Below are positions 47,190-57,611 of a stretch of 64,000 nt of DNA, in pieces. This DNA comes from Legionella moravica DSM 19234. GTDB taxonomy: Bacteria > Pseudomonadota > Gammaproteobacteria > Legionellales > Legionellaceae. The position numbers and the translations under genes were made by a program. The stretch is taken from NCBI RefSeq assembly GCF_000423305.1, contig NZ_KE384002.1, positions 132,915 through 196,914 on the forward strand. The letters are read 5' to 3'. Under the pieces are notes generated by a model that saw only the letters and a list, made by a program, of their open reading frames with translations, did no database searches and was not told the DNA's origin. How positions within the stretch are numbered: the stretch's first letter is position 1; each line of letters opens with the position of its first letter.

Positions 47190-49511
47190 ATGCGTAGGCA
47201 AGAAATCAATTACGAAAAAGTTGCCGCTGCCGCAGAAAAAATAAAAAAAAGAGGCAAAGAGCCGTCTGTAACAGATATCAGAGACGAATTGGGGGTATTG
47301 GGTAATCATCCTGGTTTATCCGATCTGTTGGAGCAATGGTACCACACTCAACCCGAATTTCAGCGTTCAAGCAAATCCCCTTTGACCGAGAACATTTCCG
47401 TTAAAACTGATGAAATCCTTGAGAAAAATATCGAGCTTGAAAAATCCTTATCGTTACTGCGGGCCACTTTGGAATCCACTGCCGATGGAATCATGATGGT
47501 CAATGGTCATGGAGCTGTAGTTGACTGGAACCAAAAGTTTGTGGAAATGTGGCGCATACCTTCTTATATGCTGGAATCCGGCAAGGAAAGCATGAGCTTT
47601 GAGTATATATTGGAGCAATTAATTGATCCTCAATCGTTAATTTCAGACGTTCAATATCTTTACCAAAATCCCGAGTGGCAGGGGGAATTACCTGAATTAA
47701 TATTCAAAGACGGGCGAATATACGAACGCTTCACTCAACCTCAACGTGTTGGCTCTCAGATTGTTGGGAGGGTGTACAGTTTTCGTGATGTAACTCAAAA
47801 ACGTCTTGCGCAAGATGAATTACGAATACGCGAGCGAGCCATAGAAGCAAGCACACATGGCATTGCGATTATCGATATTTCCACAAATGAAAATAAAGTG
47901 ATTTATGTCAACCGTGCTTTTGAACGAACGACGGAATATACAGAACAACAAGCTTTAGGAAAAAGTTTGGTTAGTTTACTCGGTTCTAACTCGGAAGAGG
48001 TTAATAATAAAAGGATTGAGCTGGCTATAAGAGAATTGCGTGAAGAAATGGTTGAGATGGAAAGCATTAAAAGAAACGGGACGGTTTACTGGTGTGAAAT
48101 CAGTGTTGCTCCGGTAAAAGACTCCTTGGGTAATGTGAAACATTATGTATGTATTTTAAATGATATTACCCAGCGCAGAGATATGGAAAATCAATTGGTC
48201 ATGCAGGCTACCTATGATTCACTGACTCATTTGCCCAACCGGGTTTTATTAATGGACCGGGTTGATCAGGCCATACTTCTTGCCAAAAAGAAAAAATCCA
48301 TCCTGGCATTTATGTTTTTAGATTTGGATCGATTCAAAATGACCAATGATACTTTGGGCCATAATATGGGTGATAAATTATTGCAGGCCATTTCCAACAG
48401 GCTCTTAATTGCAACGGATGATTTTGATACGGTTGCCAGACTTGGTGGTGATGAGTTTGTAATCTTACTCTCAGAAATTGATTCATATCAGCAGGCTGAG
48501 ATTATGGCTGAGGGCATATTACGTTCCATTGAAAAACCAATACAAATCGATCAGCACAGCTTAAAAATTACTGCTAGCCTGGGGATTAGTTATTATCCTC
48601 GTGATGGTGGAGATTACGAGTCCTTGATGAAGAGTGCGGATTTGTCCATGTATCATGCAAAAGACAGTGGGCGAAATACCTATCGAGTTTATGAACCTGA
48701 AATGAACAGACGCGTTATTAATCACATGCAATTAGATTCTGCATTGAGAGATGCTCTAAAAAATAATGAATTGTTCCTGGTTTATCAGCCATTAATAGAT
48801 TTGAAGCAATCCAAGGTGATTGGTTTTGAAGCGTTAATGCGTTGGCATAGCAAGATATTGGGTTTAGTTAGTCCGGTTGATTTTATTCCCATGGCTGAAG
48901 AAAATGGGTTAATTCTTGAGTTGGGCGAATGGGCCATGCATGAAGCATGCAGGCAAATGAAGGAATGGCAAACAAGGGGATTAAAGGATTTAAGTATTGC
49001 GGTTAATATCTCAGGAAGACAGTTCAGGCAAACCAATCTGCCTGATATGGTTTCCAGAGCTCTAAAATCCAGCGGATTACAAGCAAAGTATCTTGAGCTT
49101 GAATTAACTGAAAGTTTATTGATTGAGGATATCGATCTCGTGGTTGAAACCATGTACTCTTTAAAAGACATGGGAACCAAATTGGTTATCGATGATTTTG
49201 GTACAGGCTATTCCAGTTTATCTTATCTCAAACAATTCCCGGTCGATAAGTTAAAGATTGATCGTTCATTTATCAATGAAATGGCATCGAATCCTAATGA
49301 TGCGGCTATCGCCAAAGCAATTATCAATTTAGGCCATAGTCTTAATATTCAGGTATTAGCCGAAGGAATAGAAACTGAGTTCCAAAGAGATTTTGTTGTA
49401 TCTCATGGATGCGATTTTGCTCAAGGATATTTATACAAGGCCCCGGATCTTCCAGATAAAATTTATGAGTTTCTAATCGGTCTGCCACAAGCCAAAATCA
49501 AGAATTCCTGA
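47190..49511 (+). CDS. PAS-GGDEF-EAL protein with a KfrA-like N-terminus
   Basis: This c-di-GMP signalling protein has 773 residues when started at ATG 47190, which has GTGAGGG upstream. An N-terminal KfrA-like helix-turn-helix region (about 1-52: VTDIRDELGVLGNHPGLSDLL) is followed by a coiled segment (70-95), two PAS domains (about 85-205 and 215-335), a GGDEF domain with intact LGGDEFV (about 340-500) and an EAL domain with FEALMRW and DDFGTGYSSLSYLK (about 515-760). Both enzyme motifs are intact, so cyclase and phosphodiesterase activity are both possible. It has no membrane segment. It lies before a glycosyltransferase locus. Confidence 0.9.
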   Translation: MRRQEINYEKVAAAAEKIKKRGKEPSVTDIRDELGVLGNHPGLSDLLEQWYHTQPEFQRSSKSPLTENISVKTDEILEKNIELEKSLSLLRATLESTADGIMMVNGHGAVVDWNQKFVEMWRIPSYMLESGKESMSFEYILEQLIDPQSLISDVQYLYQNPEWQGELPELIFKDGRIYERFTQPQRVGSQIVGRVYSFRDVTQKRLAQDELRIRERAIEASTHGIAIIDISTNENKVIYVNRAFERTTEYTEQQALGKSLVSLLGSNSEEVNNKRIELAIRELREEMVEMESIKRNGTVYWCEISVAPVKDSLGNVKHYVCILNDITQRRDMENQLVMQATYDSLTHLPNRVLLMDRVDQAILLAKKKKSILAFMFLDLDRFKMTNDTLGHNMGDKLLQAISNRLLIATDDFDTVARLGGDEFVILLSEIDSYQQAEIMAEGILRSIEKPIQIDQHSLKITASLGISYYPRDGGDYESLMKSADLSMYHAKDSGRNTYRVYEPEMNRRVINHMQLDSALRDALKNNELFLVYQPLIDLKQSKVIGFEALMRWHSKILGLVSPVDFIPMAEENGLILELGEWAMHEACRQMKEWQTRGLKDLSIAVNISGRQFRQTNLPDMVSRALKSSGLQAKYLELELTESLLIEDIDLVVETMYSLKDMGTKLVIDDFGTGYSSLSYLKQFPVDKLKIDRSFINEMASNPNDAAIAKAIINLGHSLNIQVLAEGIETEFQRDFVVSHGCDFAQGYLYKAPDLPDKIYEFLIGLPQAKIKNS

Positions 49512-49683
49512 GTTTTGCTGTATTGAGTACTATTAATTCATCTTAAAGGTATTGTTACCCTTTTTTGACTAGTGCAGTCAATTTCCTATTTATTGAATGG
49601 ACTTTTGTCGCACGGTTTTATAAGCTTTTAAACATGACTCCTATTGATTCCTTCTATTTAAGACATGATCCACTGGCTGATTT

Positions 49684-50982
49684 ATGTACATAAATGTTAG
49701 GACAAAATTTTTATTCAACCTCATTATTTCTTTAGTGTGGTTTTTATTATGCTTTTATTTGTCCATTTCGTGGATCAATGAATTGGCAGGTCTTGTAACA
49801 TTTATCCCTTCGGTAATCATTATTCTGTCAATTGCCTTGATTCCTGGCTTTATGTATATGTTTTTATTGACCAGTTATTTAACTGATTCACGTAAAAACA
49901 AAATTTATAAACAAGAATATCCTGCTGTATCGGTTCTCATTGCCGCATACAATGAAGAACATTCTATCGAATTTACTTTGAACTCTATTAAAAATCAGAA
50001 ATACCCAGCTAAAATCGAGATCTTTTTAATAGACGATGGGTCAGTTGATAAAACTGTTGAAAAAGCAAAAATACTGAAATTAGGTAATTTGCGCATATTG
50101 GAAGCCAATCATAAAGGTAAGGCTGCGGCACTGAATTTTGCATTGCCGCAAGTAACGACTGATTATGTCATTACCATTGATGCAGATACCTATTTGCAGT
50201 CTTCAGCAATTAAAAATCTCATGACCAAACTGCTGACTGGCCCTAAAGGAACCGTTGCATGTGCAGGATCAGTTTATGTGAAAAACTCCCGTGCTACCTT
50301 AATGACTCGTATTCAGGAATGGGATTATTTTCATGCAATTGCAGTGATTAAACGTGCTCAAAGTTTTTACCAAGGCACTTTGGTTGCTCAGGGATGTTTT
50401 TCTGTTTATACCAAAGCATCCTTGCAAGAAGTAAACGGGTGGCCGGAAGTTGTCGGAGAGGATATTGTGCTTACCTGGTCTTTGCTAAATAAAGGCTATA
50501 GAATTGATTTTGCGGAAGAGGCAATATCTTTTACTAACGTCCCGGAAACATACAAGCAGTTTTTCTTTCAACGAAGTCGATGGGCAAGAGGTTTGTTTGA
50601 AGCCTTTCGTCAATATCCGGGAATATTGTTGCGTCCTCGTCTCTCGACATTTTATGTATACTGGAATTTATTTTTTGTAATGTTTGATAATGTATTTTTT
50701 TTCGTATTTATTCCAGGTGTAATTGCCGCATTTTTCGGGTATTTTTATATTGCGGGTCCTATGACTCTTGCAGTTTTACCCTTGGGAATATTAAGTAATT
50801 TAATTTTTTATGTAGGGCAACGTAGTTTATTTCAACGAAGTAACTTTAAAGTCAGGAAAAATATATTGGGATTTGTGCTTTATGTTCTTTTTTATCAATT
50901 TTTGATGAATCCGGCAGTGATTTACGGGTATGTTTCAGAATTATTGCGACGTAAAAAAACATGGGGCACCAAGAAAGAATAG
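49684..50982 (+). CDS. Membrane glycosyltransferase family 2, PgaC-like
   Basis: This is a processive GT2 synthase of 432 residues. Two N-terminal helices, then the catalytic domain: VLIAAYNEEHSIE, LIDDGSVDKT, TIDADTY, EDIVLTW and QRSRWARG (the QxxRW motif), and four C-terminal helices (about 320-420). This layout fits PgaC, which makes poly-N-acetylglucosamine, and also cellulose or hyaluronan synthases. The sugar is not known. It lies 39 bp before the TPR/barrel gene, which supports a synthesis-export pair. Confidence 0.87.
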   Translation: MYINVRTKFLFNLIISLVWFLLCFYLSISWINELAGLVTFIPSVIIILSIALIPGFMYMFLLTSYLTDSRKNKIYKQEYPAVSVLIAAYNEEHSIEFTLNSIKNQKYPAKIEIFLIDDGSVDKTVEKAKILKLGNLRILEANHKGKAAALNFALPQVTTDYVITIDADTYLQSSAIKNLMTKLLTGPKGTVACAGSVYVKNSRATLMTRIQEWDYFHAIAVIKRAQSFYQGTLVAQGCFSVYTKASLQEVNGWPEVVGEDIVLTWSLLNKGYRIDFAEEAISFTNVPETYKQFFFQRSRWARGLFEAFRQYPGILLRPRLSTFYVYWNLFFVMFDNVFFFVFIPGVIAAFFGYFYIAGPMTLAVLPLGILSNLIFYVGQRSLFQRSNFKVRKNILGFVLYVLFYQFLMNPAVIYGYVSELLRRKKTWGTKKE

Positions 50983-51021
50983 GGGTAATTAGCCTGTTGT
51001 GTCGATTACCGATCCAGGAAT

Positions 51022-53619
51022 ATGGAGATTGAATTGTTGATTCGCAAGCTGCTTGTAATGTTACTGGCGCATTTTATTCTGAATTGCTCTTATGCGAATA
51101 CTGCGGGCAATAGCTATTGGCAAGAATACTCCAGAGCTAAGGACTTATATAATCAAAATAAATTTTCAGAAGCATTGATTATTCTGGAACAGCTCGAGCA
51201 AAAGCAAAAAAATTATAATATTGAGCTGACTTTGGGAGATACTTATTCAGCACTGGGTAATTTACAAAAAGCATTGAATAGTTACAAATCTGCTCTGTAC
51301 CATGGAAAATTAATCAATAATATTGTTATCGAACGTGTCGCTTTATTTAAAATAGGTAAATTACAAACTCAGCTAAAAGAGTACGAGTTAGCGTTTGAAA
51401 CGTATCAAACCTTGCTGTCTTTCAAACTGGATAAAGAGGACTATTCTATTGCAAAATCAGGGTTTGACACCGCTTTGGAGCAAATCAATACCTTGATTAA
51501 CGGCATGATTAAAACAGGGAATCAGTTTGCTGACAAGGAAAAGCCTGACGAAGCTCTCAAGGCTTACAAACAAGCCTACGGAAAAGCACTGTTCTTCAAA
51601 AATGATCTTCTTCAAAAGATCGCGCTGTTTAAAATCGCTCGCACCCAACTCTGGTTGATGGATTATGAAGAAGCAATCAAGCTTTACCAACAACTCGTGT
51701 CAATGCCGCTGAATGAGCAGGATGCTTCTGTAGCAAAAAATGGCTTAAAACAAGCTGAAGAACTTAAAAAAGATGCCCTAATCCAAGAGGCCCGCGAATT
51801 AATTGATAAAAATCAGGGCAAGGAAGCTTTTCAAATAATTCATCCTTATTTACGTTCGCAAGAGTCATTTCAACTCTTGATAATTGCTGCTCAATGTATG
51901 GCAATTATGGATAATCCCAAACAATCGTTCGCTTATTATCAGAAAGCCTATGCAATCAGCAAGAAGGCAACGGATCAGTCCATCGCGCTAATGGGCATGA
52001 TCAAAATGCAGCTTGCCTTAAATAATAGAACAGCAGCAGAGCACTATCTATTTCGCCTTGATAAAATGTCCTCCATTAAAAATCTACCGGGAATAGAGCA
52101 AAAAGAACAAGAATTTATAGAGCAATTGAATCAATTAAAAATTGGCGATCAAATCAAGAAGGCAGAACATTATCTTGAATTAAATAATGGGCCTCAGATG
52201 TATGAATCGATTAAATGGTATCTTGATGGTGAAAAATCACCTCTGTTATATCGTATCGCAGCAGAGAGTATGGCTATGATGAATCAGCCTCAATTTGCTT
52301 TTGACTATTATCAGTTGATGTTCAACAGCTCCAGCAAACCCAAAGATCAAATTATTGCATTGTTTGGCATGGGGAAGATGCAATTCTGGATGGCTCGTTA
52401 CGTGAGGGCAAAAAATTTATATAAAAAAATACTCACTTATAATTTATCAAAAAAACAACATGAGCTTGCCTTGGCTGGATTGGTTAAAAGTCTTGCTTAT
52501 TACGATCGGCCGCGTTTGGCTTACAGTCAGATTCCTTCTAACCAGGAATATACAACACCTGAAATGGTGGTTGCTTCATCTCAGGCAAGTTCCTGGTCTG
52601 ATTGGTCTGATTTGACCCAAAAAACGCTGGTTAACAATCGTGAGATAATAGCGACGATTGATTTAAAATCAGGACTGGGTCGTGATCTCAGGGATTTGGT
52701 ATGGCAAACCAACCTGGCTACATGGCCGAATGTCATCAGCCCGTCTTACTACAGGTCAGTAGATTCGGAAACATTTACGAAGAACAAAACAACTTTGGAT
52801 TACAGACATTATTGGAGTCAACAAAGTCAAACGGTATTGGGGCCTGAATACATTAAATACACTCAGAATGGTTTAAGAGTGATGGATGCAAAAGGATTTT
52901 ATTTAGGCCAAAGTATACGTTCGGGCCGATATCTGATTTTAGATGGAAAGGTTGAACCTACTGAGTACCGTAATGGTACTTTTGGGCAACATGATACCTG
53001 GTCTCCGTTTTTGTGGAATACATCCTTATTATTTACTCCCAATGATTACATCAATATAAGATGGTTGGCTCAGAAGGAAGTTCTGGAAACGTTTCCGGCC
53101 TTTGCTAATCGAATTACCAACAGACTATACGGAGCTAGCCTTGCCCTGAGTCCATTGCCTTATTTGTCCTTTGATGGTTCCTATTCTCATATGAGGATAA
53201 GTGATAATAATGAGCGAAATGGTTATTATCTTGCTCCGTCTTTTATTGTTAATCCGGATTTAGGATTGACATTAACAGCAATAGCTAGAGGATTTACCAA
53301 TCAGTTCCGATCACGTAATTATTTTAGTCCAGCTCAATATCAGGAAAAAAAGGTATTAGTCAAGTTAGGCAGAAAGTTAGGACCTACCTGGCACTATTAT
53401 CTGGATGGAGGCTTCGGTAGACAGTACATTAAAAATCTTCCAGATTCAGAAACCAATTCCAGTCCGACCTATCAATGGGGTATGGGTATTAATGGCCCAC
53501 TGTTTAAAACGCTGTTTCTCACCGTTTATTATGTCAATACGCATCAAGCATCAGCCTTTATTGATTCACCAGGATATTCCATGCAGTATGGAGGATTGAG
53601 TCTCAATTTATTGGTATAA
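51022..53619 (+). CDS. TPR/beta-barrel outer-membrane exporter, PgaA-like
   Basis: This 865-residue protein starts with a signal peptide (about residues 1-25, ending NCSYA). Residues 30-500 are a superhelix of TPR-like repeats (for example QNKFSEALIILEQ, KALNSYKSALYHG, DYEEAIKLYQQLV). The remainder (about 540-865) is a beta-barrel with a final strand ending MQYGGLSLNLLV. PgaA, the poly-GlcNAc exporter, has the same order. I see no PgaB deacetylase or PgaD homologue nearby. The substrate is inferred from the neighbouring synthase. Confidence 0.8.
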   Translation: MEIELLIRKLLVMLLAHFILNCSYANTAGNSYWQEYSRAKDLYNQNKFSEALIILEQLEQKQKNYNIELTLGDTYSALGNLQKALNSYKSALYHGKLINNIVIERVALFKIGKLQTQLKEYELAFETYQTLLSFKLDKEDYSIAKSGFDTALEQINTLINGMIKTGNQFADKEKPDEALKAYKQAYGKALFFKNDLLQKIALFKIARTQLWLMDYEEAIKLYQQLVSMPLNEQDASVAKNGLKQAEELKKDALIQEARELIDKNQGKEAFQIIHPYLRSQESFQLLIIAAQCMAIMDNPKQSFAYYQKAYAISKKATDQSIALMGMIKMQLALNNRTAAEHYLFRLDKMSSIKNLPGIEQKEQEFIEQLNQLKIGDQIKKAEHYLELNNGPQMYESIKWYLDGEKSPLLYRIAAESMAMMNQPQFAFDYYQLMFNSSSKPKDQIIALFGMGKMQFWMARYVRAKNLYKKILTYNLSKKQHELALAGLVKSLAYYDRPRLAYSQIPSNQEYTTPEMVVASSQASSWSDWSDLTQKTLVNNREIIATIDLKSGLGRDLRDLVWQTNLATWPNVISPSYYRSVDSETFTKNKTTLDYRHYWSQQSQTVLGPEYIKYTQNGLRVMDAKGFYLGQSIRSGRYLILDGKVEPTEYRNGTFGQHDTWSPFLWNTSLLFTPNDYINIRWLAQKEVLETFPAFANRITNRLYGASLALSPLPYLSFDGSYSHMRISDNNERNGYYLAPSFIVNPDLGLTLTAIARGFTNQFRSRNYFSPAQYQEKKVLVKLGRKLGPTWHYYLDGGFGRQYIKNLPDSETNSSPTYQWGMGINGPLFKTLFLTVYYVNTHQASAFIDSPGYSMQYGGLSLNLLV

Positions 53620-53723
53620 CGGAATTATTTTTTAAAAAAATACCGATCTTGAATGTTGCACATCCAATTAAAATTGCTTGAGATGCAGTGAGTGAGAGGG
53701 TAGAACTGTTCTCTTGGTTTTTG

Positions 53724-54479
53724 TTAAGTGCCCAGAATTTCAGCTAGAGTAACTAAACTGTCGGCATATAAATCAAACCAGGGTTCAGGAGTTAGGTCTG
53801 GTTTACCGTTTGGGCCAAATTCCAGCGGTCGAGCTACAAATGCTGTGCGCATTCCAAAGGCTCGTGCGGCCTTCAAATCATACTTGTGACAAGCCACCAT
53901 CAAGAGTTCATCGGGTTTATAACCGAGATAATCTACAGCCAACTGATATACTGAGGGGGAAGGTTTGTAGTTATGTGCCAGTTCAGCTGTAAGCAATGCA
54001 TCGAATGGCAACCTGGCGTGTTTGACGACAGAAACCATCGTTGCCATTCCTGCATTGGACAATGTGGATGTAATGAACTTTTGGCGCAATCGGCTTAGGC
54101 CTTCTATACTGTCTGGCCAGGGTTCCAGACGGCTCCAGATGGTGTTAAGCTTATCGCGCTCAGCGATTGAGAAACTGACTGACAAACCCTTAAGTTCCAG
54201 CAAGGAATCCAATGTGTGACGGTAGATGTGATCTACCCTCATCCAGGTTCGTTGGCCAGTAATTATTTCATCAAGTATGTTGCGATATAATTTGCGCCAT
54301 TCAAAAGAAAAAGTGTTCCAATCAATATCGATGTTTTTTGTATGATTTAATTCCAGTCCTGCGCGGATAAGTGGTTGAACAAAATCAACGCAGGTTCCCT
54401 GGATATCAAAAGTAATTGCTTTGATCATTTTTAAACTAAAGGCTATATCAGTTTGTTGTTCCTTTGGTTCTTTGTCCAT
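53724..54479 (-). CDS. HAD-family hydrolase, haloacid dehalogenase type II-like
   Basis: This 251-residue HAD protein has motif I FDIQGTCVDF, motif II STLSNAGM, motif III lysine YKPSPSVYQLAVDYLG and motif IV ACHKYDLKAARAFGM. Motif I has Gln where most haloacid dehalogenases have Tyr two residues after the nucleophile Asp. The start may be the first Met or one at 54428 (MIKAITFD); no ribosome site decides it. The substrate is unknown. Confidence 0.8.
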   Translation of the reverse strand: MDKEPKEQQTDIAFSLKMIKAITFDIQGTCVDFVQPLIRAGLELNHTKNIDIDWNTFSFEWRKLYRNILDEIITGQRTWMRVDHIYRHTLDSLLELKGLSVSFSIAERDKLNTIWSRLEPWPDSIEGLSRLRQKFITSTLSNAGMATMVSVVKHARLPFDALLTAELAHNYKPSPSVYQLAVDYLGYKPDELLMVACHKYDLKAARAFGMRTAFVARPLEFGPNGKPDLTPEPWFDLYADSLVTLAEILGT

Positions 54480-54626
54480 GAAGATTTTGATTTTAAAGGA
54501 GTTGATATTTTAATTATAGAATACTTTATATACGTTCAGGTTGTAGTGCAGTAACACCCTAATGAAAATAATTGACCAAAATTCAATAATCAGTCTCCAT
54601 TAGGGAGCGGATTTTTAACAGCCAGT

Positions 54627-55202
54627 TTACCGATGTCTGATACTTACTCGGTCAGAATGTTCTATTTTGCTTTTCTCTAACGGTGAGTCAGGCAATTTAG
54701 ATATATTTTCATTGGGTAGGTAGGTAGTCAGAATATCGTAGACCAACTGACCCCGTAAAAAAAGAGCAGCAAACCCTGAGCCTATTGCCAGCAAGATCCC
54801 AAAAATAATATAGCTGTACGCCAGGATAAACAAATAGAAATGAACCATGTTATAAACTTGTGCAACAGGCAGCAAATCGGATTGTTCTTTTATCATAAAC
54901 AATAAAAGCCCCAAATCGAATATGGGTAATGAGGCTATAACCATGGTAAACCCGATCAGAAAAGTCTTTGCTTTGTATGGTTTAGGACAGTGAATAATTC
55001 GTTCTCCCATTATGGCTCCGGTACATGAAGCAACAACCATCCCTAAAATTACGGCCTCAAATATCGGAATGATTTGTTTTACTCCAAGAGAAGTCAGCAT
55101 GGCGTTAATTAAAATAGTACCAACCACAGACAGTAAGCCAAAATATATGGCTGATATTAATCTTGGGTTAGGACAGTCAAGCGCAGGATCTTGATTTTTC
55201 AT
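54627..55202 (-). CDS. Inner-membrane protein of unknown function
   Basis: This 191-residue protein has four predicted helices (about 14-34, 45-65, 80-102, 118-145) and a polar C-terminal tail. A good AGGTG site precedes the ATG. I recognise no family. Confidence 0.6.
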   Translation of the reverse strand: MKNQDPALDCPNPRLISAIYFGLLSVVGTILINAMLTSLGVKQIIPIFEAVILGMVVASCTGAIMGERIIHCPKPYKAKTFLIGFTMVIASLPIFDLGLLLFMIKEQSDLLPVAQVYNMVHFYLFILAYSYIIFGILLAIGSGFAALFLRGQLVYDILTTYLPNENISKLPDSPLEKSKIEHSDRVSIRHR

Positions 55203-55442
55203 AGCACACCTGATCTCTAGATTGTATAAATATTATTCTAGTATAAAATTTGATCAATTGGTAATTTGAACCTAACTACCCACATACTTAACTTAGTTTC
55301 TGCTGATTGTCAGAGCAATTTCCGATGAGGGTCTGGATGCAGAATAATTTCTTTATATCGATGCACGGAACTGCTGCAAATTCATATTATATACTGTATA
55401 CTGTGCCACTATTTTTATTCCATTTAAAATTATAAGAGCGCT

Positions 55443-57533
55443 ATGACTGACTTAAACCTTTATAGAAACATTGGTATCTTCGCTCACGTAGATGCCGGAA
55501 AGACCACTACTACCGAGCGTATTTTGAAGCTCACTGGCAGAATTCACAAAATAGGTGAAGTTCACGATGGTCAATCAACAACCGATTTTATGGAGCAGGA
55601 AGCGGAGCGGGGTATTACTATCCAGTCAGCAGCAGTAAGTTGTTTCTGGAAAGGTACACGTTTCAATGTTATCGATACCCCAGGACACGTGGACTTTACT
55701 GTAGAGGTTTATCGTTCATTGAAAGTACTCGACGGCGGTATCGGCGTATTCTGTGGTTCTGGCGGTGTTGAGCCTCAGTCAGAAACCAACTGGCGTTATG
55801 CGAATAACTCTAAAGTATCTCGTTTGATTTTCGTAAACAAACTTGACCGAATCGGCGCTAACTTCCTGAGAGTCACTGAGCAGATTAAAAAAGTATTAGG
55901 TGCAAATCCTCTCATTATGACTCTGCCCATCGGGTTTGAAGACAGCTTTGTTGGTGTTGTTGACTTATTAACCCGTAAAGCTTACGTTTGGGACGAATCC
56001 GGTCAGCCAGAAAATTTCACCGTTACCGATGTACCAGCTAACATGGCTGACGATGTTGAAACGTACCGGGCACAATTGATCGAAACAGCGCTGGAAATGG
56101 ATGATGATTTATTGATGGCTTACCTGGATGGAGAAGAGCCTTCAATTGAAGACATCAAGCGTTGCATTCGTAAAGGTACTCTTGAATTAGCTTTCTTCCC
56201 GACTTATTGCGGTTCTGCCTTCAAGAATAAAGGGATGCAACTGTTATTGGATGCCGTAGTTGATTATTTGCCTGCACCTCATGAAGTTAATCCACAGCCT
56301 TTGACCAATGCTGAAGGTGAGCCAAATGGCCAGTTCGCTATTGTTTCTCCTGATGAGCCATTCCGTGCATTGGCATTTAAAATCATGGACGACCGTTTCG
56401 GTGCTTTAACCTTCGTTCGTATCTATTCAGGAAAATTGAATAAAGGGGACACCATCCTAAACTCGTTTACTGGTAAAACGGAACGTATCGGTCGTATGGT
56501 GGAAATGCAGGCAAATGAACGTAACGAATTACAACATGCTGAAGCTGGCGACATTATCGCTATTGTAGGCATGAAAAACGTTCGTACCGGCCATACTCTT
56601 TGTGATCCGAATCACGAGTGCACCCTTGAAGCAATGGTATTTCCTGAACCGGTAATCTCAATTGCCGTGACGCCAAAAGATAAAGGCGCTACTGAAAAAA
56701 TGGCTATTGCTATCGGTAAAATGGTGGCGGAAGATCCAACATTCCGAGTTGAAACAGATGAAGATTCAGGCGAAACCATCCTTCGTGGTATGGGTGAGTT
56801 ACACCTTGATATTAAGGTGGATATTCTGAAACGTACTTATGATGTTGAGTTAATCGTAGGTCAACCACAGGTTGCTTACCGTGAAACCATTACCAAATCG
56901 ATTCAGGACAGTTACACACACAAGAAACAATCAGGCGGTGCCGGTCAATACGGTAAAATTGATTACACTATTGAGCCAGGTGAGCCAAACTCTGGATTCA
57001 CTTTTGTGACGTCTGTTGTGGGTGGTAACGTTCCTAAAGAATTTTTCCCTGCAATTGAAAAAGGCTTCCGTTCAATGATGGGCGCAGGTACTTTAGCTGG
57101 TTTCCCCGTTTTGGATGTTTCAGTAAACCTGACCGACGGTGCCTACCATCCAGTTGACTCGTCAGCTATCGCTTTTGAAATTGCTGCTAAAGGTGCATTT
57201 CGTCAATCCATACCAAAAGCTGCTCCTCAGTTGCTTGAGCCCATCATGAAAGTTGATGTGTACAGTACAGAGGAAGATGTAGGTAACGTGATTGGTGACT
57301 TGAACCGTCGTCGCGGTATGATATCTGGACAAGAACCCAGTGCAGCTGGTGTTCGTATCAAGGCTGATGTTCCTTTATCAGAAATGTTTGGTTACATCAG
57401 TACGTTGCGTACACTGACTTCTGGTCGTGGTCAATTCTCAATGGAGTTTTCTCACTATGCTCCATGTCCAGCCAGTGTTGCTGAAGCAGTAATCGCTAAA
57501 GAAAAGGAAAAGAAAGCTGCTGCAGCTAAGTAA
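55443..57533 (+). CDS. fusA: Elongation factor G, stand-alone copy
   Basis: EF-G drives translocation on the ribosome. The 696-residue protein has G1 [16 protein letters not shown]3 [13 protein letters not shown]4 [10 protein letters not shown], and the domain IV/V residues expected. It is outside the str operon (rpsL-rpsG-fusA-tuf are not in this window), so it is probably a second EF-G or a relocated one. The Lys/Ala tail ([10 protein letters not shown]) is typical of EF-G. A hairpin follows at 57550. Confidence 0.95.
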   Translation: MTDLNLYRNIGIFAHVDAGKTTTTERILKLTGRIHKIGEVHDGQSTTDFMEQEAERGITIQSAAVSCFWKGTRFNVIDTPGHVDFTVEVYRSLKVLDGGIGVFCGSGGVEPQSETNWRYANNSKVSRLIFVNKLDRIGANFLRVTEQIKKVLGANPLIMTLPIGFEDSFVGVVDLLTRKAYVWDESGQPENFTVTDVPANMADDVETYRAQLIETALEMDDDLLMAYLDGEEPSIEDIKRCIRKGTLELAFFPTYCGSAFKNKGMQLLLDAVVDYLPAPHEVNPQPLTNAEGEPNGQFAIVSPDEPFRALAFKIMDDRFGALTFVRIYSGKLNKGDTILNSFTGKTERIGRMVEMQANERNELQHAEAGDIIAIVGMKNVRTGHTLCDPNHECTLEAMVFPEPVISIAVTPKDKGATEKMAIAIGKMVAEDPTFRVETDEDSGETILRGMGELHLDIKVDILKRTYDVELIVGQPQVAYRETITKSIQDSYTHKKQSGGAGQYGKIDYTIEPGEPNSGFTFVTSVVGGNVPKEFFPAIEKGFRSMMGAGTLAGFPVLDVSVNLTDGAYHPVDSSAIAFEIAAKGAFRQSIPKAAPQLLEPIMKVDVYSTEEDVGNVIGDLNRRRGMISGQEPSAAGVRIKADVPLSEMFGYISTLRTLTSGRGQFSMEFSHYAPCPASVAEAVIAKEKEKKAAAAK

Positions 57534-57549
57534 TACATTGAACCAATTA

Positions 57550-57573
57550 AGGCTGAGCTTTGTAGCTCAGCCT
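57550..57573 (+). terminator. Hairpin after the EF-G gene
   Basis: AGGCTGAGCT pairs perfectly with AGCTCAGCCT around a TTGT loop. It lies 16 bp after the stop codon. It lacks a T run but the strength and place favour termination or mRNA end protection. Confidence 0.6.
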
Positions 57574-57611
57574 ACAATACCTCCGCTAGACACGAGCAAA
57601 TCACTTCTTTT

